Of a DNA stretch of 64,000 nucleotides, positions 51,634 to 61,851 are shown piece after piece. The stretch's first letter is position 1. Every line of letters starts with the position of its first letter. Source of the stretch: Deltaproteobacteria bacterium (GTDB lineage: Bacteria > Myxococcota > Myxococcia > Myxococcales > Anaeromyxobacteraceae); contig JACRMN010000001.1 in assembly GCA_016214955.1 (NCBI GenBank), positions 103,501-167,500 on the forward strand. Reading direction: 5' to 3'. The translations under genes and the position numbers were made by a program. A model generated the notes under the pieces. That model did no database searches. It was given only the letters and a program-made list of their open reading frames with translations, and was not told the DNA's origin.

Positions 51634-53139
51634 ATGCGGCACGTGCTCATCGACGGCGACACCCTGGCGCTGGAGGAGGTCCGCTCGGTGGCCCGCCGCG
51701 AGGCGCGGGTGGAGCTCTCGCCCGCCTCGCGGGAGCGGGTTCGCGCGGCCCGGGCGCTGGTGGACGCCCGGCTCACCGACGGCGAGCCGCACTACGGCAT
51801 CAACACCGGCTTCGGCACCCTGGCCGAGGTGCGCATCGCCGACGGCGACCTCCAGAAGCTGCAGCGCAACCTGGTGCTCTCCCACGCTGCCGGCGTGGGA
51901 GAGCCGCTGCCGCTCCCGGAGGCCCGCGCCCTGGTGCTGCTGCGGGCCAACGTCCTCGCCAAGGGCTACTCCGGCATCCGCGAGAGCACCCTCGACCTCG
52001 TGGTGGACCTCCTCAACCGCGACGTGGTGCCGGTGGTGCCGGAGCGCGGGTCGGTGGGCGCCTCGGGCGATCTGGCACCGCTGGCCCACCTGGCCCTCCT
52101 GGTCATCGGCGAGGGCGAGGCCTGGGTCGAGGGCGTGCGGATGAGCGGCGCCGCGGCGCTGGCGAAGGCCGGCCTGCGCCCGGCGGTGCTGGGGCCGAAA
52201 GAGGGGCTGGCGCTCATCAACGGCACGCAGGCCATGGCCGCGGTGGGCACGCTGGCCCTGCTCCGGGCCGAGCTCCTCACCCGGGTGGCCGACGTGGCCG
52301 GGGCCATGACGCTGGAGGGGCTGCTGGGCTCCCACCGCCCCTTCCTCGCCGAGGTGCACGAGGCCCGCGGCCAGCCGGGACAGCTCGCCGCCGCGGCCCA
52401 CCTGCGCGAGCTCCTGGCCGACTCGCCGCTCAACGCCTCGCACCAGGGGCCCGACTGCCACAAGGTGCAGGACCCCTACTCGATGCGCTGCATGCCCCAG
52501 GTGCACGGCGCCGCCCGGGACGGCATCGGCTTCTGCCGCGCGGTGCTGTCCCGCGAGGTCAACGCCGCCACCGACAACCCGCTGGTCTTCGCCGGCAGCG
52601 GCGAGATCGTGAGCGGCGGCAACTTCCACGGCCAGCCGGTGGCGCTGGCCCTCGACGTGCTGGCCATCGCCGCCAGCCACCTGGCCTCCATCTCCGAGCG
52701 GCGGGTGGAGCAGCTCGTGAACCCGTCCCTCTCCGGCCTGCCGCCCTTCCTGGCGCGGAACCCGGGGCTCGACTCGGGCTACATGATCGCCCAGGTGACC
52801 AGCGCCGCCCTGGCCTCGGAGAACAAGGTGCTCTGCCACCCCTCCAGCGTGGACACCATCCCCTCCTCGGCGGGGCGCGAGGACCACGTCTCCATGGGCA
52901 TGGCCGCGGCGCTGAAGGCGCGCCAGGTCGTGGAGAACGTCCGCACCTGCCTGGCCATCGAGCTCCTGGTGGCGGCCCAGGCCATCGAGCTGCGCCGGCC
53001 GCTGCGCCCCGCGGCCCGCGTGGCCGAGGCCCACCGGCGCATCCGCGAGCGGGTGGCCCCGCTCGACGGCGACCGCGAGCTGCACCGGGACATCGAGGCG
53101 GTCTGCGGGCTGGTGGACGGCGGGGCGCTGGACCTGTAG
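51634..53139 (+). CDS. hutH: histidine ammonia-lyase
   Basis: 501 residues. It deaminates L-histidine to urocanate. The Ala-Ser-Gly triad that cyclises to the MIO cofactor is in [13 protein letters not shown] (143-145), at the position expected. [14 protein letters not shown] at 53-66, [11 protein letters not shown] and [15 protein letters not shown] are present. SH at 83-84 ([11 protein letters not shown]) is the histidine-selective form of the selectivity pair rather than the HL/FL of tyrosine or phenylalanine lyases. GGAGG upstream of the ATG. No hutU, hutI or hutG is adjacent, so the pathway genes must lie elsewhere. Confidence 0.94.
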   Translation: MRHVLIDGDTLALEEVRSVARREARVELSPASRERVRAARALVDARLTDGEPHYGINTGFGTLAEVRIADGDLQKLQRNLVLSHAAGVGEPLPLPEARALVLLRANVLAKGYSGIRESTLDLVVDLLNRDVVPVVPERGSVGASGDLAPLAHLALLVIGEGEAWVEGVRMSGAAALAKAGLRPAVLGPKEGLALINGTQAMAAVGTLALLRAELLTRVADVAGAMTLEGLLGSHRPFLAEVHEARGQPGQLAAAAHLRELLADSPLNASHQGPDCHKVQDPYSMRCMPQVHGAARDGIGFCRAVLSREVNAATDNPLVFAGSGEIVSGGNFHGQPVALALDVLAIAASHLASISERRVEQLVNPSLSGLPPFLARNPGLDSGYMIAQVTSAALASENKVLCHPSSVDTIPSSAGREDHVSMGMAAALKARQVVENVRTCLAIELLVAAQAIELRRPLRPAARVAEAHRRIRERVAPLDGDRELHRDIEAVCGLVDGGALDL

Positions 53140-53156
53140 CGCCCGCCGCGCCCCCG

Positions 53157-54548
53157 CTACGCCGCCTTCTTGCCGCCCAGGCAGAGGGCCAGGTTGAGCG
53201 CGGCCACGGCCTTCTTGTACTCGGGGCGCTCGATGACGAACTGCATGCTCACCTGTCGGAACGACTGGGAGACGCAGTTCACGTTGATGCCGCTGTCGGC
53301 CAGCACCTGGGTGGCCCGCGCCAGCACACCGGGGATGGCCATGTTGGAGCCGATGACGCAGACCATGGCGCAGGGCCGGGTGGTCACCAGCTCGTAGGCG
53401 TTCTCCAGCTCCTCGACGAAGGCCGGCGTCACCGACTTCTCCCAGATGACGTGGGTGATGGAGTTCGCGTTGGTGGCCTTGAGGATGTACGAGATGCCGT
53501 AGCGCTTGAAGATCTCCAGGATCTGCAGGTCGAAGCCCACGGTGCCCACCATGTTGGGGTCGTGGATCTCCACCAGCGTCACCTTGTCGGACCCGGCGAT
53601 GACCTCGATGCGCGCCATCTCGCCCACGTAGTCCTTGGTGATGAGCGTGCCCGGGTGGTCGGGCTCGAAGGTGTTCTTGAGGCGCAGCGGCACCCCGGCC
53701 AGCTCCATGGGCTTGGCGGCCTTGGGGTGGATGGCCTCCATGCCCACGTCGGCGAGCTGATCGGCCACGTCGTAGTTGGTGCGGCCGACGATGACGGTGT
53801 TGCCGGCGCCGACGATGCCCGGGTCGGCCGAGGAGAGGTGGAACTCCTTGTGGATGATGGCCTCGCCCGGGCGGATCTCCACGGCCACCTTGGAGAAGGT
53901 CACCTCGGAGTAGCCGCGGTCGAACTCCCGCATGATGCCCTCGATGCCCTTGGTGTAGCCGGTCACCACCACCACCTGGCTCTGCACGTCCACGCCCTTG
54001 AAGGACTTGTGGATGCGCTCGTCGATGGTCAGCGGGTCGTCGTCGTCGAAGCCGGAGAGGTCGAGGAGCAGCGCCCTGTGCCCCTTGGCCTTGAGGATCT
54101 CGACGCTGTTGAAGGCGCTGTGGGCCTCGCCGATGGCGGCCAGCATCTCGCGGGCGGCGAGCAGCACGCTCTCGCGCTTGAGGTAGCCGCTGGCGAGCAC
54201 GTGGCGCATGGAGTCCAGGTACTCCTTCAGCTCCGACATGCGCTTCTCGATGAAGCCGTCGGCCACGGCCAGCGGCAGCCCCAGGGGCACGAAGCCCCTG
54301 TTGATCTCCTTGAGGCGCGCGGTCAGGGCGTCGAGCGCCGCGGCGTAGTCGTCGCCGCTCGCGAACTTGGCGTAGATGCCGGGCTGGCCGGTCTTCTTGT
54401 GCTCCAGGAGCTCGTTGGTCACGCCGGCGTAGGCCGACACGATGTAGACGCGCCCGTTCACCTGCTTCGGGTCGCGCAGCATGATGTTGGCGAGGACGTC
54501 CTGGAAGGCGGACATCGAGGTCCCGCCGATCTTTTCCACCGTGATCAT
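53157..54548 (-). CDS. lysC: aspartate kinase (ectoine-type subclass)
   Basis: 463 residues. It phosphorylates L-aspartate at the head of the Lys/Thr/Met pathway. The start TVEKIGGTSMSAFQDVL, then VVSAYAGVTNELLEHKKTG, resembles the ectoine-cluster Ask_Ect aspartokinases rather than typical LysC (KFGGTSV). The C terminus has two ACT-like segments (VTLVEIHDPNMVGTVGF, and PGVLARATQVLADSGINVNCVSQS). No ectABC genes are in the window, so it may simply be a main aspartokinase of this lineage. ATG 54548. It is convergent with hutH, 17 bp apart. Confidence 0.92.
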   Translation of the reverse strand: MITVEKIGGTSMSAFQDVLANIMLRDPKQVNGRVYIVSAYAGVTNELLEHKKTGQPGIYAKFASGDDYAAALDALTARLKEINRGFVPLGLPLAVADGFIEKRMSELKEYLDSMRHVLASGYLKRESVLLAAREMLAAIGEAHSAFNSVEILKAKGHRALLLDLSGFDDDDPLTIDERIHKSFKGVDVQSQVVVVTGYTKGIEGIMREFDRGYSEVTFSKVAVEIRPGEAIIHKEFHLSSADPGIVGAGNTVIVGRTNYDVADQLADVGMEAIHPKAAKPMELAGVPLRLKNTFEPDHPGTLITKDYVGEMARIEVIAGSDKVTLVEIHDPNMVGTVGFDLQILEIFKRYGISYILKATNANSITHVIWEKSVTPAFVEELENAYELVTTRPCAMVCVIGSNMAIPGVLARATQVLADSGINVNCVSQSFRQVSMQFVIERPEYKKAVAALNLALCLGGKKAA

Positions 54549-54658
54549 CGTCAGTTCCCAAGGGAGAAGGGGGCCCAGAAGGGTGCCCGAAGATGCGGCG
54601 CTCGGCAAGGACAAGAGGGGTCGCCCAGGCCCCGGCGCCACCGCCCGCCCGGGCCGGC

Positions 54659-55741
54659 TCAGGCCCCGGCCGCCAGCCGCACCGCCCGCCGCAGGCCGGC
54701 GTACGGGGTGAGCTCGGCCGCCTCGGCAGGCTGGTACCAGCCCCACGCGGCGTGCTCGTCGGAGAGCGACGGAGCGAAGCCGGCGGGCACCCGGGCGGCG
54801 AAGGCGGTCTCGCGGGCCAGGAAGGCGCCGCCGAGGCGCGCCGCCAGCGCCGGCTCGATGCCGAAGTCGTGCTCGTAGCCGAGCGGCTCCACCGGGACGT
54901 CGGCCCCGGTCTCCTCGCGCAGCTCGCGCCGCGCCGCCGCCGCCGGGCTCTCGCCGGGCTCGACGCGCCCGGTGACCGGCTGCCAGAAGCCGCCCCGCTC
55001 CGGCGCCCGCCGCAGGAGCAGCACCCGGCCGTCGGCGCCCCGCACCACCACCGCGACGGAGCGCAGGTCGACGCCGCTCTCCTCCGGCTCTCGCCCCAGC
55101 AGCGCCGGCAGGTGGGCCGCCAGGCGGTCCTGCACCTCGGCCAGGGAGGGCACGGGCCGGCCCCGCTCGGTGAGCTCGCGCGCCAGGGAGGTCACGCCCA
55201 GCCGCGGGTCATCGATGCCGCAGGGGACGATGGCCTGGAAGTGGGCCATGTCGGGGGCGACGTTGAAGGCGAAGCCGTGCGAGGTGATCCAGCGGGAGAG
55301 GTGGACGCCCACCGCGCCGATCTTGCGGGTGCCCACCCAGGCGCCGCGGTGCTCGGGGTGGCGCTCCGCCGCCAGCCCCCAGTCGGCGCAGGTCCGGATC
55401 ATGGCCTCCTCCAGCGCGCCCACGTAGCGGCGCACGTCGCGCCGGTCGGAGAGGTCCACCACCGGGTAGCCCACCACCTGGCCGGGGCCGTGGTAGGTGA
55501 CGTCGCCGCCGCGGTCGGTCTCGTGGAGCTCGAAGCCCTGCTTCTCCAGCCAGGCCGGCGAGGCCAGCACGTTCCTGCGCCCGGCGCCGCGCCCCAGGGT
55601 CAGCACCGGCGGGTGCTCCAGCAGGAAGAGGTGGTCGGCGTCGGGCGCCCGGGCCCGCACCTGCTCGCCGGCCAGCTCCATGAGCCGGAGGCCGTCGCGG
55701 TACTCGACGCGGCCGAGCGCGTGGACGAGGAGCCTGCGCAC
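54659..55741 (-). CDS. lipB: octanoyltransferase LipB fused to a Nudix hydrolase
   Basis: 360 residues. Residues 1-215 are LipB, which moves octanoyl from acyl-carrier protein onto lipoyl domains: [22 protein letters not shown], the active-site Lys in GTRKIGAVG (140) and Cys in [10 protein letters not shown] (174). Residues 225-360 are a Nudix domain with box [23 protein letters not shown] (258-280), matching the GX5EX7REUXEEXGU rule. The two halves are joined by a short linker with no stop or frameshift, so the fusion is real in the DNA. It is the last gene of the lipA-E1-E2-lpdA operon; the gap to lpdA is 12 bp. Confidence 0.94.
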   Translation of the reverse strand: MRRLLVHALGRVEYRDGLRLMELAGEQVRARAPDADHLFLLEHPPVLTLGRGAGRRNVLASPAWLEKQGFELHETDRGGDVTYHGPGQVVGYPVVDLSDRRDVRRYVGALEEAMIRTCADWGLAAERHPEHRGAWVGTRKIGAVGVHLSRWITSHGFAFNVAPDMAHFQAIVPCGIDDPRLGVTSLARELTERGRPVPSLAEVQDRLAAHLPALLGREPEESGVDLRSVAVVVRGADGRVLLLRRAPERGGFWQPVTGRVEPGESPAAAARRELREETGADVPVEPLGYEHDFGIEPALAARLGGAFLARETAFAARVPAGFAPSLSDEHAAWGWYQPAEAAELTPYAGLRRAVRLAAGA

Positions 55742-55753
55742 CGGCCGCCCCGG

Positions 55754-57175
55754 CTAGCCCTTCTTCGGCCGCTCCGGCCGGTTGAGCATGTGCACCGCCT
55801 CGCCCATGGCCGCCATGCAGGCCTCCTGGAAGGCCTCCGGCAGCGTGGGGTGGGCGTGGACGGTGAGGGCCACGTCCTCGAGGGTGGCGGCCATCTCCAG
55901 CGCCAGCGCCGCCTCGGCCACCAGGTCGGCCGACTCGTGGCCCACGAAGACCGCGCCCAGGAGCAGCTTGGAGGCGCGATCGGCGATCACCTTCACGAAC
56001 CCCTCGGTGTGGTCGATGGCGATGGCCCGGCCCAGCGCGCCGTAGCCGAACTTGCCGACGATGGGGTCGTAGCCGGCCGCCTTGGCCTGCTCCTCCGAAA
56101 GGCCCACCGTCCCGATCTCCGGGTCGGTGAAGATGCCGGCGGGCATGGCCACCCAGTCGCGCACCGTCTTCTTGCCGGCGATGGCGTCGGCGGCGATCTC
56201 GCCCTCCTTGGCCGCCTTGTGGGCCAGGAAGGGGGCGCCGGTCAGGTCGCCGACGGCGTAGATGGTGGGGACGCTGGTCCGGTACTGCTCGTCCACCTCG
56301 ACGAAGCCCTTCTCGGAGAGCTTGACGCCGGCCTTGTCGAGCCCGAGACCTTGCGTGAAGGGGCGGAAGCCGACCGCCACCAGCACCTTGTCGCACTCGA
56401 CCGGCTCCTCCTTGCCCTCCACCTCGGTGACCAGCACCAGCGAGCCGGACTTCTTCCCCAGTCCCTTGGCCTTGGCGCCGAGCAGCACCTTCACCCCGCG
56501 CTGGCGCAGCCCCTTGGCCACCAGCCGCACCGCGTCGGGGTCGACACCGGTGAGGAGCTGCGGCAGCGCCTCCACCACCGTCACCTGGGAGCCCAGCTTG
56601 GCGTAGACCGTCCCCAGCTCGAGGCCGATGACGCCGCCGCCGATGACCGCCAGGCGCTTCGGCACCTCGGTGAGCTCCAGGGCGTCGCGGGCGCTCCAGA
56701 TCTCGCCGCCGAACGGGAATCCCGGGATCTCCACCGGCCGGGCGCCGGTGGCGAGCACGAAGGCGCCGGCCTCCACCCGCACCGTGCCCTCCTTGCCGGC
56801 CACCTCGATGGCGCCGGGGGCGACGAAGCTGGCGGTCCCCTTCAGCACCTCGACGCCGTTCCCCTTCTGCAGCAGGGCCACGCCGCCGGTGAGCTTCTTC
56901 ACCACCTCGCCCTTGAACTCGCGCAGCCTGGCGACGTCCACCTTGGGCTCGGCGACGATGCCGCGGTGGGCGGCGCCCCGCAGGTCGTCCACCAGGTTGG
57001 CGGCGGCGATGAGCGCCTTGGAGGGGATGCAGCCCCAGTTGAGGCACACGCCGCCCAGCGTGGGCTCCTTCTCCACCAGCGCCACCTTCTTGCCCATCTG
57101 CGCCAGCCGGATGGCGGCCACGTAGCCACCCATGCCCGCACCGATCGCCACCGCGTCGTAGCTCTTCGTGGACAT
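55754..57175 (-). CDS. lpdA: dihydrolipoyl dehydrogenase (E3)
   Basis: 473 residues. FAD flavoprotein that re-oxidises dihydrolipoyl groups with NAD+. The FAD loop GAGMGGYVAAIRLA, the redox disulfide GGVCLNWGCIPSK (Cys44, Cys49), the NAD loop IGGGVIGLELGTVYAKLG near 180, and the C-terminal VHAHPTLPEA supplying the His-Glu pair at about 445-455. GGGGAGGG precedes the ATG. In the 2-oxoacid dehydrogenase operon it should serve the E2 encoded next to it. Confidence 0.97.
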   Translation of the reverse strand: MSTKSYDAVAIGAGMGGYVAAIRLAQMGKKVALVEKEPTLGGVCLNWGCIPSKALIAAANLVDDLRGAAHRGIVAEPKVDVARLREFKGEVVKKLTGGVALLQKGNGVEVLKGTASFVAPGAIEVAGKEGTVRVEAGAFVLATGARPVEIPGFPFGGEIWSARDALELTEVPKRLAVIGGGVIGLELGTVYAKLGSQVTVVEALPQLLTGVDPDAVRLVAKGLRQRGVKVLLGAKAKGLGKKSGSLVLVTEVEGKEEPVECDKVLVAVGFRPFTQGLGLDKAGVKLSEKGFVEVDEQYRTSVPTIYAVGDLTGAPFLAHKAAKEGEIAADAIAGKKTVRDWVAMPAGIFTDPEIGTVGLSEEQAKAAGYDPIVGKFGYGALGRAIAIDHTEGFVKVIADRASKLLLGAVFVGHESADLVAEAALALEMAATLEDVALTVHAHPTLPEAFQEACMAAMGEAVHMLNRPERPKKG

Positions 57176-57221
57176 CGTTCCCTCCCCTGCTGCGCGGGGC
57201 CTGGGGGCCCCGGGGCCGGTT

Positions 57222-58532
57222 CTAGACCATTTCCATGAACAGGAGGTTGGGATCCTCCAGGTAGCCGATGAGGGCGTAGGTGAAGGCCGCCGCCACGTGG
57301 CCGTCCACCACCCGGTGATCGGAGGAGAGCGACACGTTCATCATGTCGCGGATCACCACCTGACCCTCGCGCACCACCGGCACCTGGCGGATGCGGTGGA
57401 CCCCGAGGATGGCGACCTCGGGGTAGTTGATGACCGGCGTGGCCAGCAGGCCTCCCTTGGCTCCCAGGCTGGTGATGGTGAAGGTGGAGCCGGTGAGCTC
57501 CTCGGGCCGGGCGCGGCCGGCGCGGCTGGTCACCGCCAGCCGCTCGATCTCCCTCGCCAGCTCCAGCAGCGAGAGCTTGTCGGCGTTCTTCACCACCGGC
57601 ACCACCAGCCCCTGCTCGGTCGCCGAGGCGATGCCGATGTGGTACTGGCGCCGCAGCCGGATCTCGCTGCGGGCCTCGTCCAGCGAGGCGTTGAGCCAGG
57701 GGTGCTTCTTCAGCGCCGCCACCGCCGCCTTCACCACGAAGGGCAGGAAGGTGACCTTGACCCCCTGCTCCTGCGCCGCGGCGGCGATGCGCGCCCGCAC
57801 CTTCTTGAGCTCGGTGACGTCCACCTCCTCGACGAAGGTGAAGTGCACCGCGGTGCGCTTCGACTGCGCCATGCGCTCGGCGATGCGGCGGCGCACGCCG
57901 CGCAGCGGCAGCACCTCGTCGTCGGTGGGAGGCAGCGTCACCGGCGACCTCTCCGGGAGCTGCATCTCGAAGGGGGCCGGCCGCTGCGGCGCCGGCGGCG
58001 GGGCCGGCGGGCGGGCGTGGCCGTTCTGCCCGCCCTTGCCGTTCCGCGCCGCCTCCAGGTCGTCGCGGGTGACGCGGCCGCCCTTCCCGCTCCCGGTCAC
58101 GGCCGCCAGCTCCACGCCCAGCTGCCGGGCCATGGCGCGCACCGCCGGCGTGGCCAGCACCTTGGCGCCGCCCGCCGGCCGCGGGGCCGCGGCCGAGGCC
58201 GCCATCGCCGGCGTGTCGGTGGCGCCCGGCTCGGGCTCCGGCGCCGGCATCTGCTCGCCCGGCGCCAGCTCGGCGGGTGGCAGTGCCGCCGGGTTCACGT
58301 CTTCCACCATCTCCAGCAGCGCCTCGTGCACCTTGGCCATCTGGCCCGGCTGGTAGAGAAGCTTGGTGATGGTCCCGCGCCGCGGCGAGGGCAGCGTGAC
58401 CGTGGCCTTGTCGGTCATCACCTCGACGAGGGGCTGGTCCTCCTTGACGTGGTCGCCGGCCTTGACGAACCACTGCTGCACCTCGGCCTCCACCACGCCT
58501 TCGCCGATGTCGGGGAGCAGGAAGCGGAACAT
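57222..58532 (-). CDS. bkdB: 2-oxoacid dehydrogenase E2 (dihydrolipoyl acyltransferase)
   Basis: 436 residues. One N-terminal lipoyl domain (RFLLPDIGEGVVEAEVQQW, lipoyl-Lys 42 in MTDKATV), a Pro/Ala linker, a peripheral-subunit-binding domain (VRAMARQLGVELAAVTGSG near 130-148), another linker, and the catalytic domain with SSDHRVVDG (His 406, Asp 410). The single lipoyl domain and the E1 type (below) favour a branched-chain 2-oxoacid complex over pyruvate dehydrogenase. It lies 46 bp upstream of lpdA. Confidence 0.93.
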   Translation of the reverse strand: MFRFLLPDIGEGVVEAEVQQWFVKAGDHVKEDQPLVEVMTDKATVTLPSPRRGTITKLLYQPGQMAKVHEALLEMVEDVNPAALPPAELAPGEQMPAPEPEPGATDTPAMAASAAAPRPAGGAKVLATPAVRAMARQLGVELAAVTGSGKGGRVTRDDLEAARNGKGGQNGHARPPAPPPAPQRPAPFEMQLPERSPVTLPPTDDEVLPLRGVRRRIAERMAQSKRTAVHFTFVEEVDVTELKKVRARIAAAAQEQGVKVTFLPFVVKAAVAALKKHPWLNASLDEARSEIRLRRQYHIGIASATEQGLVVPVVKNADKLSLLELAREIERLAVTSRAGRARPEELTGSTFTITSLGAKGGLLATPVINYPEVAILGVHRIRQVPVVREGQVVIRDMMNVSLSSDHRVVDGHVAAAFTYALIGYLEDPNLLFMEMV

Positions 58533-58547
58533 GCGGGGCCTCGTGGC

Positions 58548-59522
58548 CTAGAAGGTCACCGTGCGGCGGAGCGCCTGGAGGATGCGCGGCGCCCGCGGCA
58601 GGTACTCGTTCTCCAGCGTGTACGGAAACGGCGTGTCGAGGCCTGTCACCCGCAACACCGGCGCCTCCAGGTGCAGGAAGCAGCGCTCCTGGATGAGGGC
58701 CGAGATCTCCGCCCCGAAGCCGCAGGTGCGGGGCGCCTCGTGGACCACCACCGCCCGCCCGGTCTTCAGCACCGAGTGCTCGATGGCCTCCACGTCCAGC
58801 GGCTGCAGGCTCCGCAGGTCGAGCACCTCGACGTCGATGCCCTCGGCCTCGGCCTCGCGGGCCGCCTGGTCGGCCTCGTGCCACATCGCCCCCCAGGCGA
58901 TGAGGGTCACCTGGTGCCCGGCGCGGGTGACGCGGGCCTTGCCGAGCGGGACCAGGTACTCGCCCTCGGGGACCTCGCCGCGGGCGGCGCGGTAGACGCG
59001 CTTGGGCTCGAGGAACAGCACCGGGTCGGGGTCGCGGATGGCGCTGGTGAGGAGCCCCTTGGCGTCCTCGGGTGTGGCCGGCACCACCACCTTGAGCCCC
59101 GGGGTGTGGATGAAGTGGGTCTCGGGCGACTGGGAGTGGTAGTGGCCGCCGCGGATGCCGCCACCGTACGGCGAGCGGATGACCATGGGGCAGGACCACT
59201 GGCCGCCGGAGCGGTAGCGGTACTTGGCCACCTCGTTCACGATCTGGTCCATGGCCGGGAAGATGAAGTCGGCGAACTGGATCTCGGGCACGGGCTTCAG
59301 GCCGTAGAGCGCCATGCCCACCGCGGTGCCGATGATGCCGCTCTCGGCCAGCGGGGTGTCCATGGCCCGGTCGGGCCCGAACTCCTCGTGGAGCCCGGTG
59401 GTGGCCCGGAAGACGCCGCCGAAGCGGCCCACGTCCTCGCCCAGCACCACCACGCTGGGGTCGCGCCGCATCTCCAGCTTGAGGGCGTCGTTGACGGCCT
59501 GGATGATGTTGAGGACCGGCAT
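58548..59522 (-). CDS. bkdA2: 2-oxoacid dehydrogenase E1 beta subunit
   Basis: 324 residues, a transketolase-like beta chain. ALKLEMRRDPSVVVLGEDVG at the start, FRATTGLHEEFG, PLAESGIIGTAVGMALYG, PVPEIQFADFIFPAMDQI, and the C-terminal transketolase fold with VVVHEAPRTCGFGAEI. With the E1alpha product it forms the heterotetramer that binds thiamine diphosphate at the subunit interface. The gap to E2 is 15 bp and to E1alpha 9 bp. Confidence 0.94.
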   Translation of the reverse strand: MPVLNIIQAVNDALKLEMRRDPSVVVLGEDVGRFGGVFRATTGLHEEFGPDRAMDTPLAESGIIGTAVGMALYGLKPVPEIQFADFIFPAMDQIVNEVAKYRYRSGGQWSCPMVIRSPYGGGIRGGHYHSQSPETHFIHTPGLKVVVPATPEDAKGLLTSAIRDPDPVLFLEPKRVYRAARGEVPEGEYLVPLGKARVTRAGHQVTLIAWGAMWHEADQAAREAEAEGIDVEVLDLRSLQPLDVEAIEHSVLKTGRAVVVHEAPRTCGFGAEISALIQERCFLHLEAPVLRVTGLDTPFPYTLENEYLPRAPRILQALRRTVTF

Positions 59523-59531
59523 GGCGGGGGC

Positions 59532-60725
59532 TCAGCTCTGGTGGCGCGGGTTGGCGACGCGCGGGTCGAGGGCGATGGCGGCGCGGACCTCCTCCAGCTG
59601 CTCGCGCTGCTGCCACATCGGCTCGGCGTACACGCCCTGGATGAGGGTCTCCAGCGGCGGCTTGGGGTCGGCGGCCTCGGCCTGCTTGATGGCCGCGAGG
59701 ATCTCCTCCTTCACCTCGGCCAGGAGCTTCTGATCGCCGGCCTCGGCGAGGAGGCCGCGCTCGGTCAGGTGGCGCCGGAGCCGGGTGAGCGGGTCCTTCT
59801 TGCGCCAGGGCTCGACAAGCTCCACCGGCCGGTAGGCCTTGGGGTCGTCGGAGGTGGAGTGGCCCTCGAGCCGGTAGGTGACGCACTCGAGGAGCGTCGG
59901 TCCCTCGCCGGCCGCGGCCCGGGCCCGCGCCCGCCGGGTGGCGGCCACCACCGCCAGGAGGTCGTTGCCGTCCACCCGCTCGCCGGCGATGCCGTAGGCC
60001 ACCGCCTTCTGGGCGATGGTCTCGGAGGCGGTCTGGCGCTCGCGGGGAACGCTGATGGCCCAGCCGTTGTTGCGGCAGACGAAGACGGTGGGCACCTTGT
60101 GCACGCCGGCGAAGTTGAGGCCGGTGTGGAAGTCGTTGGAGCTGGTGGCCCCCTCGCCGAAGTAGACGAGCGACACCATCTCCTCTCCCTTGATGCGGGC
60201 CGCCCAGGCGGCGCCCACCGCCTGCGGGATCTGGGTGCCGATGGGGGAGCTGATGGATGCGTAATGCCCGGGCCGCCAGGCCTCGTGGCAGGGCATCTGG
60301 TGGCCGAGCATGAGATCGGCGGCGTTGCCCAGCATGTCGCAGAAGAGCGCGGCCATCGGCATGCCGCGGTAGAGGGCCGCGGCGTGCTCGCGGTAGCAGG
60401 GGAAGATCCAGTCGCCGGGCTGCATCCCGGCGGCGGTGCCCAGCACCGTGGCCTCCTCGCCGATGGCGCCGATGTAGAAGCCGATGCGCCCCTGGCGCTG
60501 CATGGCCACCATGCGCTCGTCCAGCTGCCGCGAGAGCACCATCCAGCGGTAGAGCGAGAGCAGCTCCCCGTCGGCGAGCGGGCTCTCGGCCGGCGCGCCG
60601 GCGCCGTCCTCGGCCAGCAGCCGGAAGAGCGGGTAGCGCTCGGCCTCGGCCTTGGGCGCCGCGGCCTCCTTGGCGGCGCCGTTCTCCCGCCGGCGCAGCT
60701 CCCGCGGCTCAGTCGTTCTGCGCAT
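59532..60725 (-). CDS. bkdA1: 2-oxoacid dehydrogenase E1 alpha subunit, branched-chain type
   Basis: 397 residues. Thiamine diphosphate-binding E1alpha. The segments [52 protein letters not shown] and [18 protein letters not shown] follow branched-chain 2-oxoacid dehydrogenase alpha chains more closely than pyruvate dehydrogenase ones. The TPP motif is in [19 protein letters not shown]. Branched-chain acyl-CoA primers for iso-fatty acids, prominent in myxobacteria, are a likely use, by inference. The start ATG 60725 overlaps the lipA end by 17 bp. The N-terminal ~25 residues are charged and variable. Confidence 0.92.
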   Translation of the reverse strand: MRRTTEPRELRRRENGAAKEAAAPKAEAERYPLFRLLAEDGAGAPAESPLADGELLSLYRWMVLSRQLDERMVAMQRQGRIGFYIGAIGEEATVLGTAAGMQPGDWIFPCYREHAAALYRGMPMAALFCDMLGNAADLMLGHQMPCHEAWRPGHYASISSPIGTQIPQAVGAAWAARIKGEEMVSLVYFGEGATSSNDFHTGLNFAGVHKVPTVFVCRNNGWAISVPRERQTASETIAQKAVAYGIAGERVDGNDLLAVVAATRRARARAAAGEGPTLLECVTYRLEGHSTSDDPKAYRPVELVEPWRKKDPLTRLRRHLTERGLLAEAGDQKLLAEVKEEILAAIKQAEAADPKPPLETLIQGVYAEPMWQQREQLEEVRAAIALDPRVANPRHQS

Positions 60726-61731
60726 GGGCCCGCTCCTCTCCCTCGGCCGGCATCCCGCCGCGCCGCCCGGCGATGGCGCCACGCAGGAACAGCTCGGCGG
60801 CCCGGTAGCTGGAGCGCACCAGCGGCCCGGCGGCCACGTAGCGGAACCCGAGCCGCTCCCCCTCCCGCTGCAGCGCCCGGAAGCGCTCGGGGGGAACGAA
60901 CTCCACCACCGGCAGGTGGCGCGGCGACGGCCGGAGGTACTGGCCCAGCGTCAGGATCTCCACGCCCGCTGCCCGCAGGTCGGCAAACGCCACCAGCAGC
61001 TCGTCGTCCCGCTCGCCGAGCCCCAGCAGGACCGACGACTTGGTGACCACCCCGGGGAACTCGCGGTGCATGCGCGCCAGCACCTCGAGCGTCTGGTCGT
61101 AGCCGGCGCGCGCGTCGCGGACCACCGGCGTGAGGCGGCGCACCGTCTCCAGGTTGTTGCCGAAGACGTGGGGCGCGGCCCGGCCGATGGTGCGCACCGC
61201 CTCGGCGTCACCGCGGAAATCGGGCGTCAGCACCTCGACGAGCAGGTCGGGGATCTCGCGCAGCCGGACGATGGCCTCGGCGAAATGGGAGGCGCCGCCG
61301 TCGGGCAGGTCGTCGCGGTCCACGCTGGTGACCACCACGTAGTCGAGCCCGAGCTTGCGGATGGCGTCTGCCAGGTGCCGCGGCTCGTCGGGGTCGGGCG
61401 GCGGCGGGACCGCGGCGCTCTTCACGTGGCAGAAGCGGCAGGACCGGGTGCACAGGTCGCCGAGGAGCATCACCGTGGCGGTGCCGCCCGACCAGCACTC
61501 GCCCACGTTGGGGCACTGGGCCTCCTCGCAGACGGTGTGGAGGGCGAGGCCGCGCAGCGTCTCCTTCACCTGCTTGTACCGCTCGCCGCCGGGGAGCTGC
61601 ACCCGGAGCCACTCCGGCTTGCGCGTCCCCGCGGGCAGGCCCGCCGCCCGGAGCTCCTGCAGCTCGCGGCGCGCGGCTGCACCCGGGTCGCCCGCAGGCG
61701 TCGTCGGTCGCGGTGGAATGGGAGCGGTCAT
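60709..61731 (-). CDS. lipA: lipoyl synthase
   Basis: 340 residues. Radical-SAM enzyme inserting two sulfurs into octanoyl groups on E2 to make lipoate. Auxiliary cluster [12 protein letters not shown] (Cys 68, 73, 79) and radical-SAM cluster CTRSCRFC (94, 98, 101), then [10 protein letters not shown] and the C-terminal [10 protein letters not shown], which supplies the auxiliary-cluster serine. It is the first gene of the operon that also holds E1, E2, E3 and lipB, so cofactor synthesis and its acceptor are made together. It is divergent from the HD-GYP gene. Confidence 0.97.
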   Translation of the reverse strand: MTAPIPPRPTTPAGDPGAAARRELQELRAAGLPAGTRKPEWLRVQLPGGERYKQVKETLRGLALHTVCEEAQCPNVGECWSGGTATVMLLGDLCTRSCRFCHVKSAAVPPPPDPDEPRHLADAIRKLGLDYVVVTSVDRDDLPDGGASHFAEAIVRLREIPDLLVEVLTPDFRGDAEAVRTIGRAAPHVFGNNLETVRRLTPVVRDARAGYDQTLEVLARMHREFPGVVTKSSVLLGLGERDDELLVAFADLRAAGVEILTLGQYLRPSPRHLPVVEFVPPERFRALQREGERLGFRYVAAGPLVRSSYRAAELFLRGAIAGRRGGMPAEGEERAHAQND

Positions 61732-61838
61732 GGGCGGGTTTTCGTCGCTAGGTAGAGGGTTTTCCCCTGGGGGTCAAGGGCGGCGTCTGTACCCTGCGGG
61801 AGTATAGGTAAGGGTGGCAGGCGCGCGCACGGCGCGCT

Positions 61839-61844
61839 TACAAT
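61839..61844 (+). promoter_or_regulatory. putative -10 box
   Basis: TACAAT ends 7 bp before the GTG used for the HD-GYP regulator, with TGGCAG (61815-61820) 18 bp upstream as a poor -35. If used, the transcript would be nearly leaderless. Confidence 0.35.
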
Positions 61845-61851
61845 CGCCGGC

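Noticed and set aside
51634..53139. Tyrosine/phenylalanine ammonia-lyase or aminomutase
   Set aside because: The selectivity pair is Ser-His, as in histidine ammonia-lyases.
59532..60725. Pyruvate dehydrogenase E1 alpha
   Set aside because: The sequence pattern around [16 protein letters not shown] and [13 protein letters not shown] is closer to branched-chain 2-oxoacid enzymes; kept as branched-chain type with some doubt.
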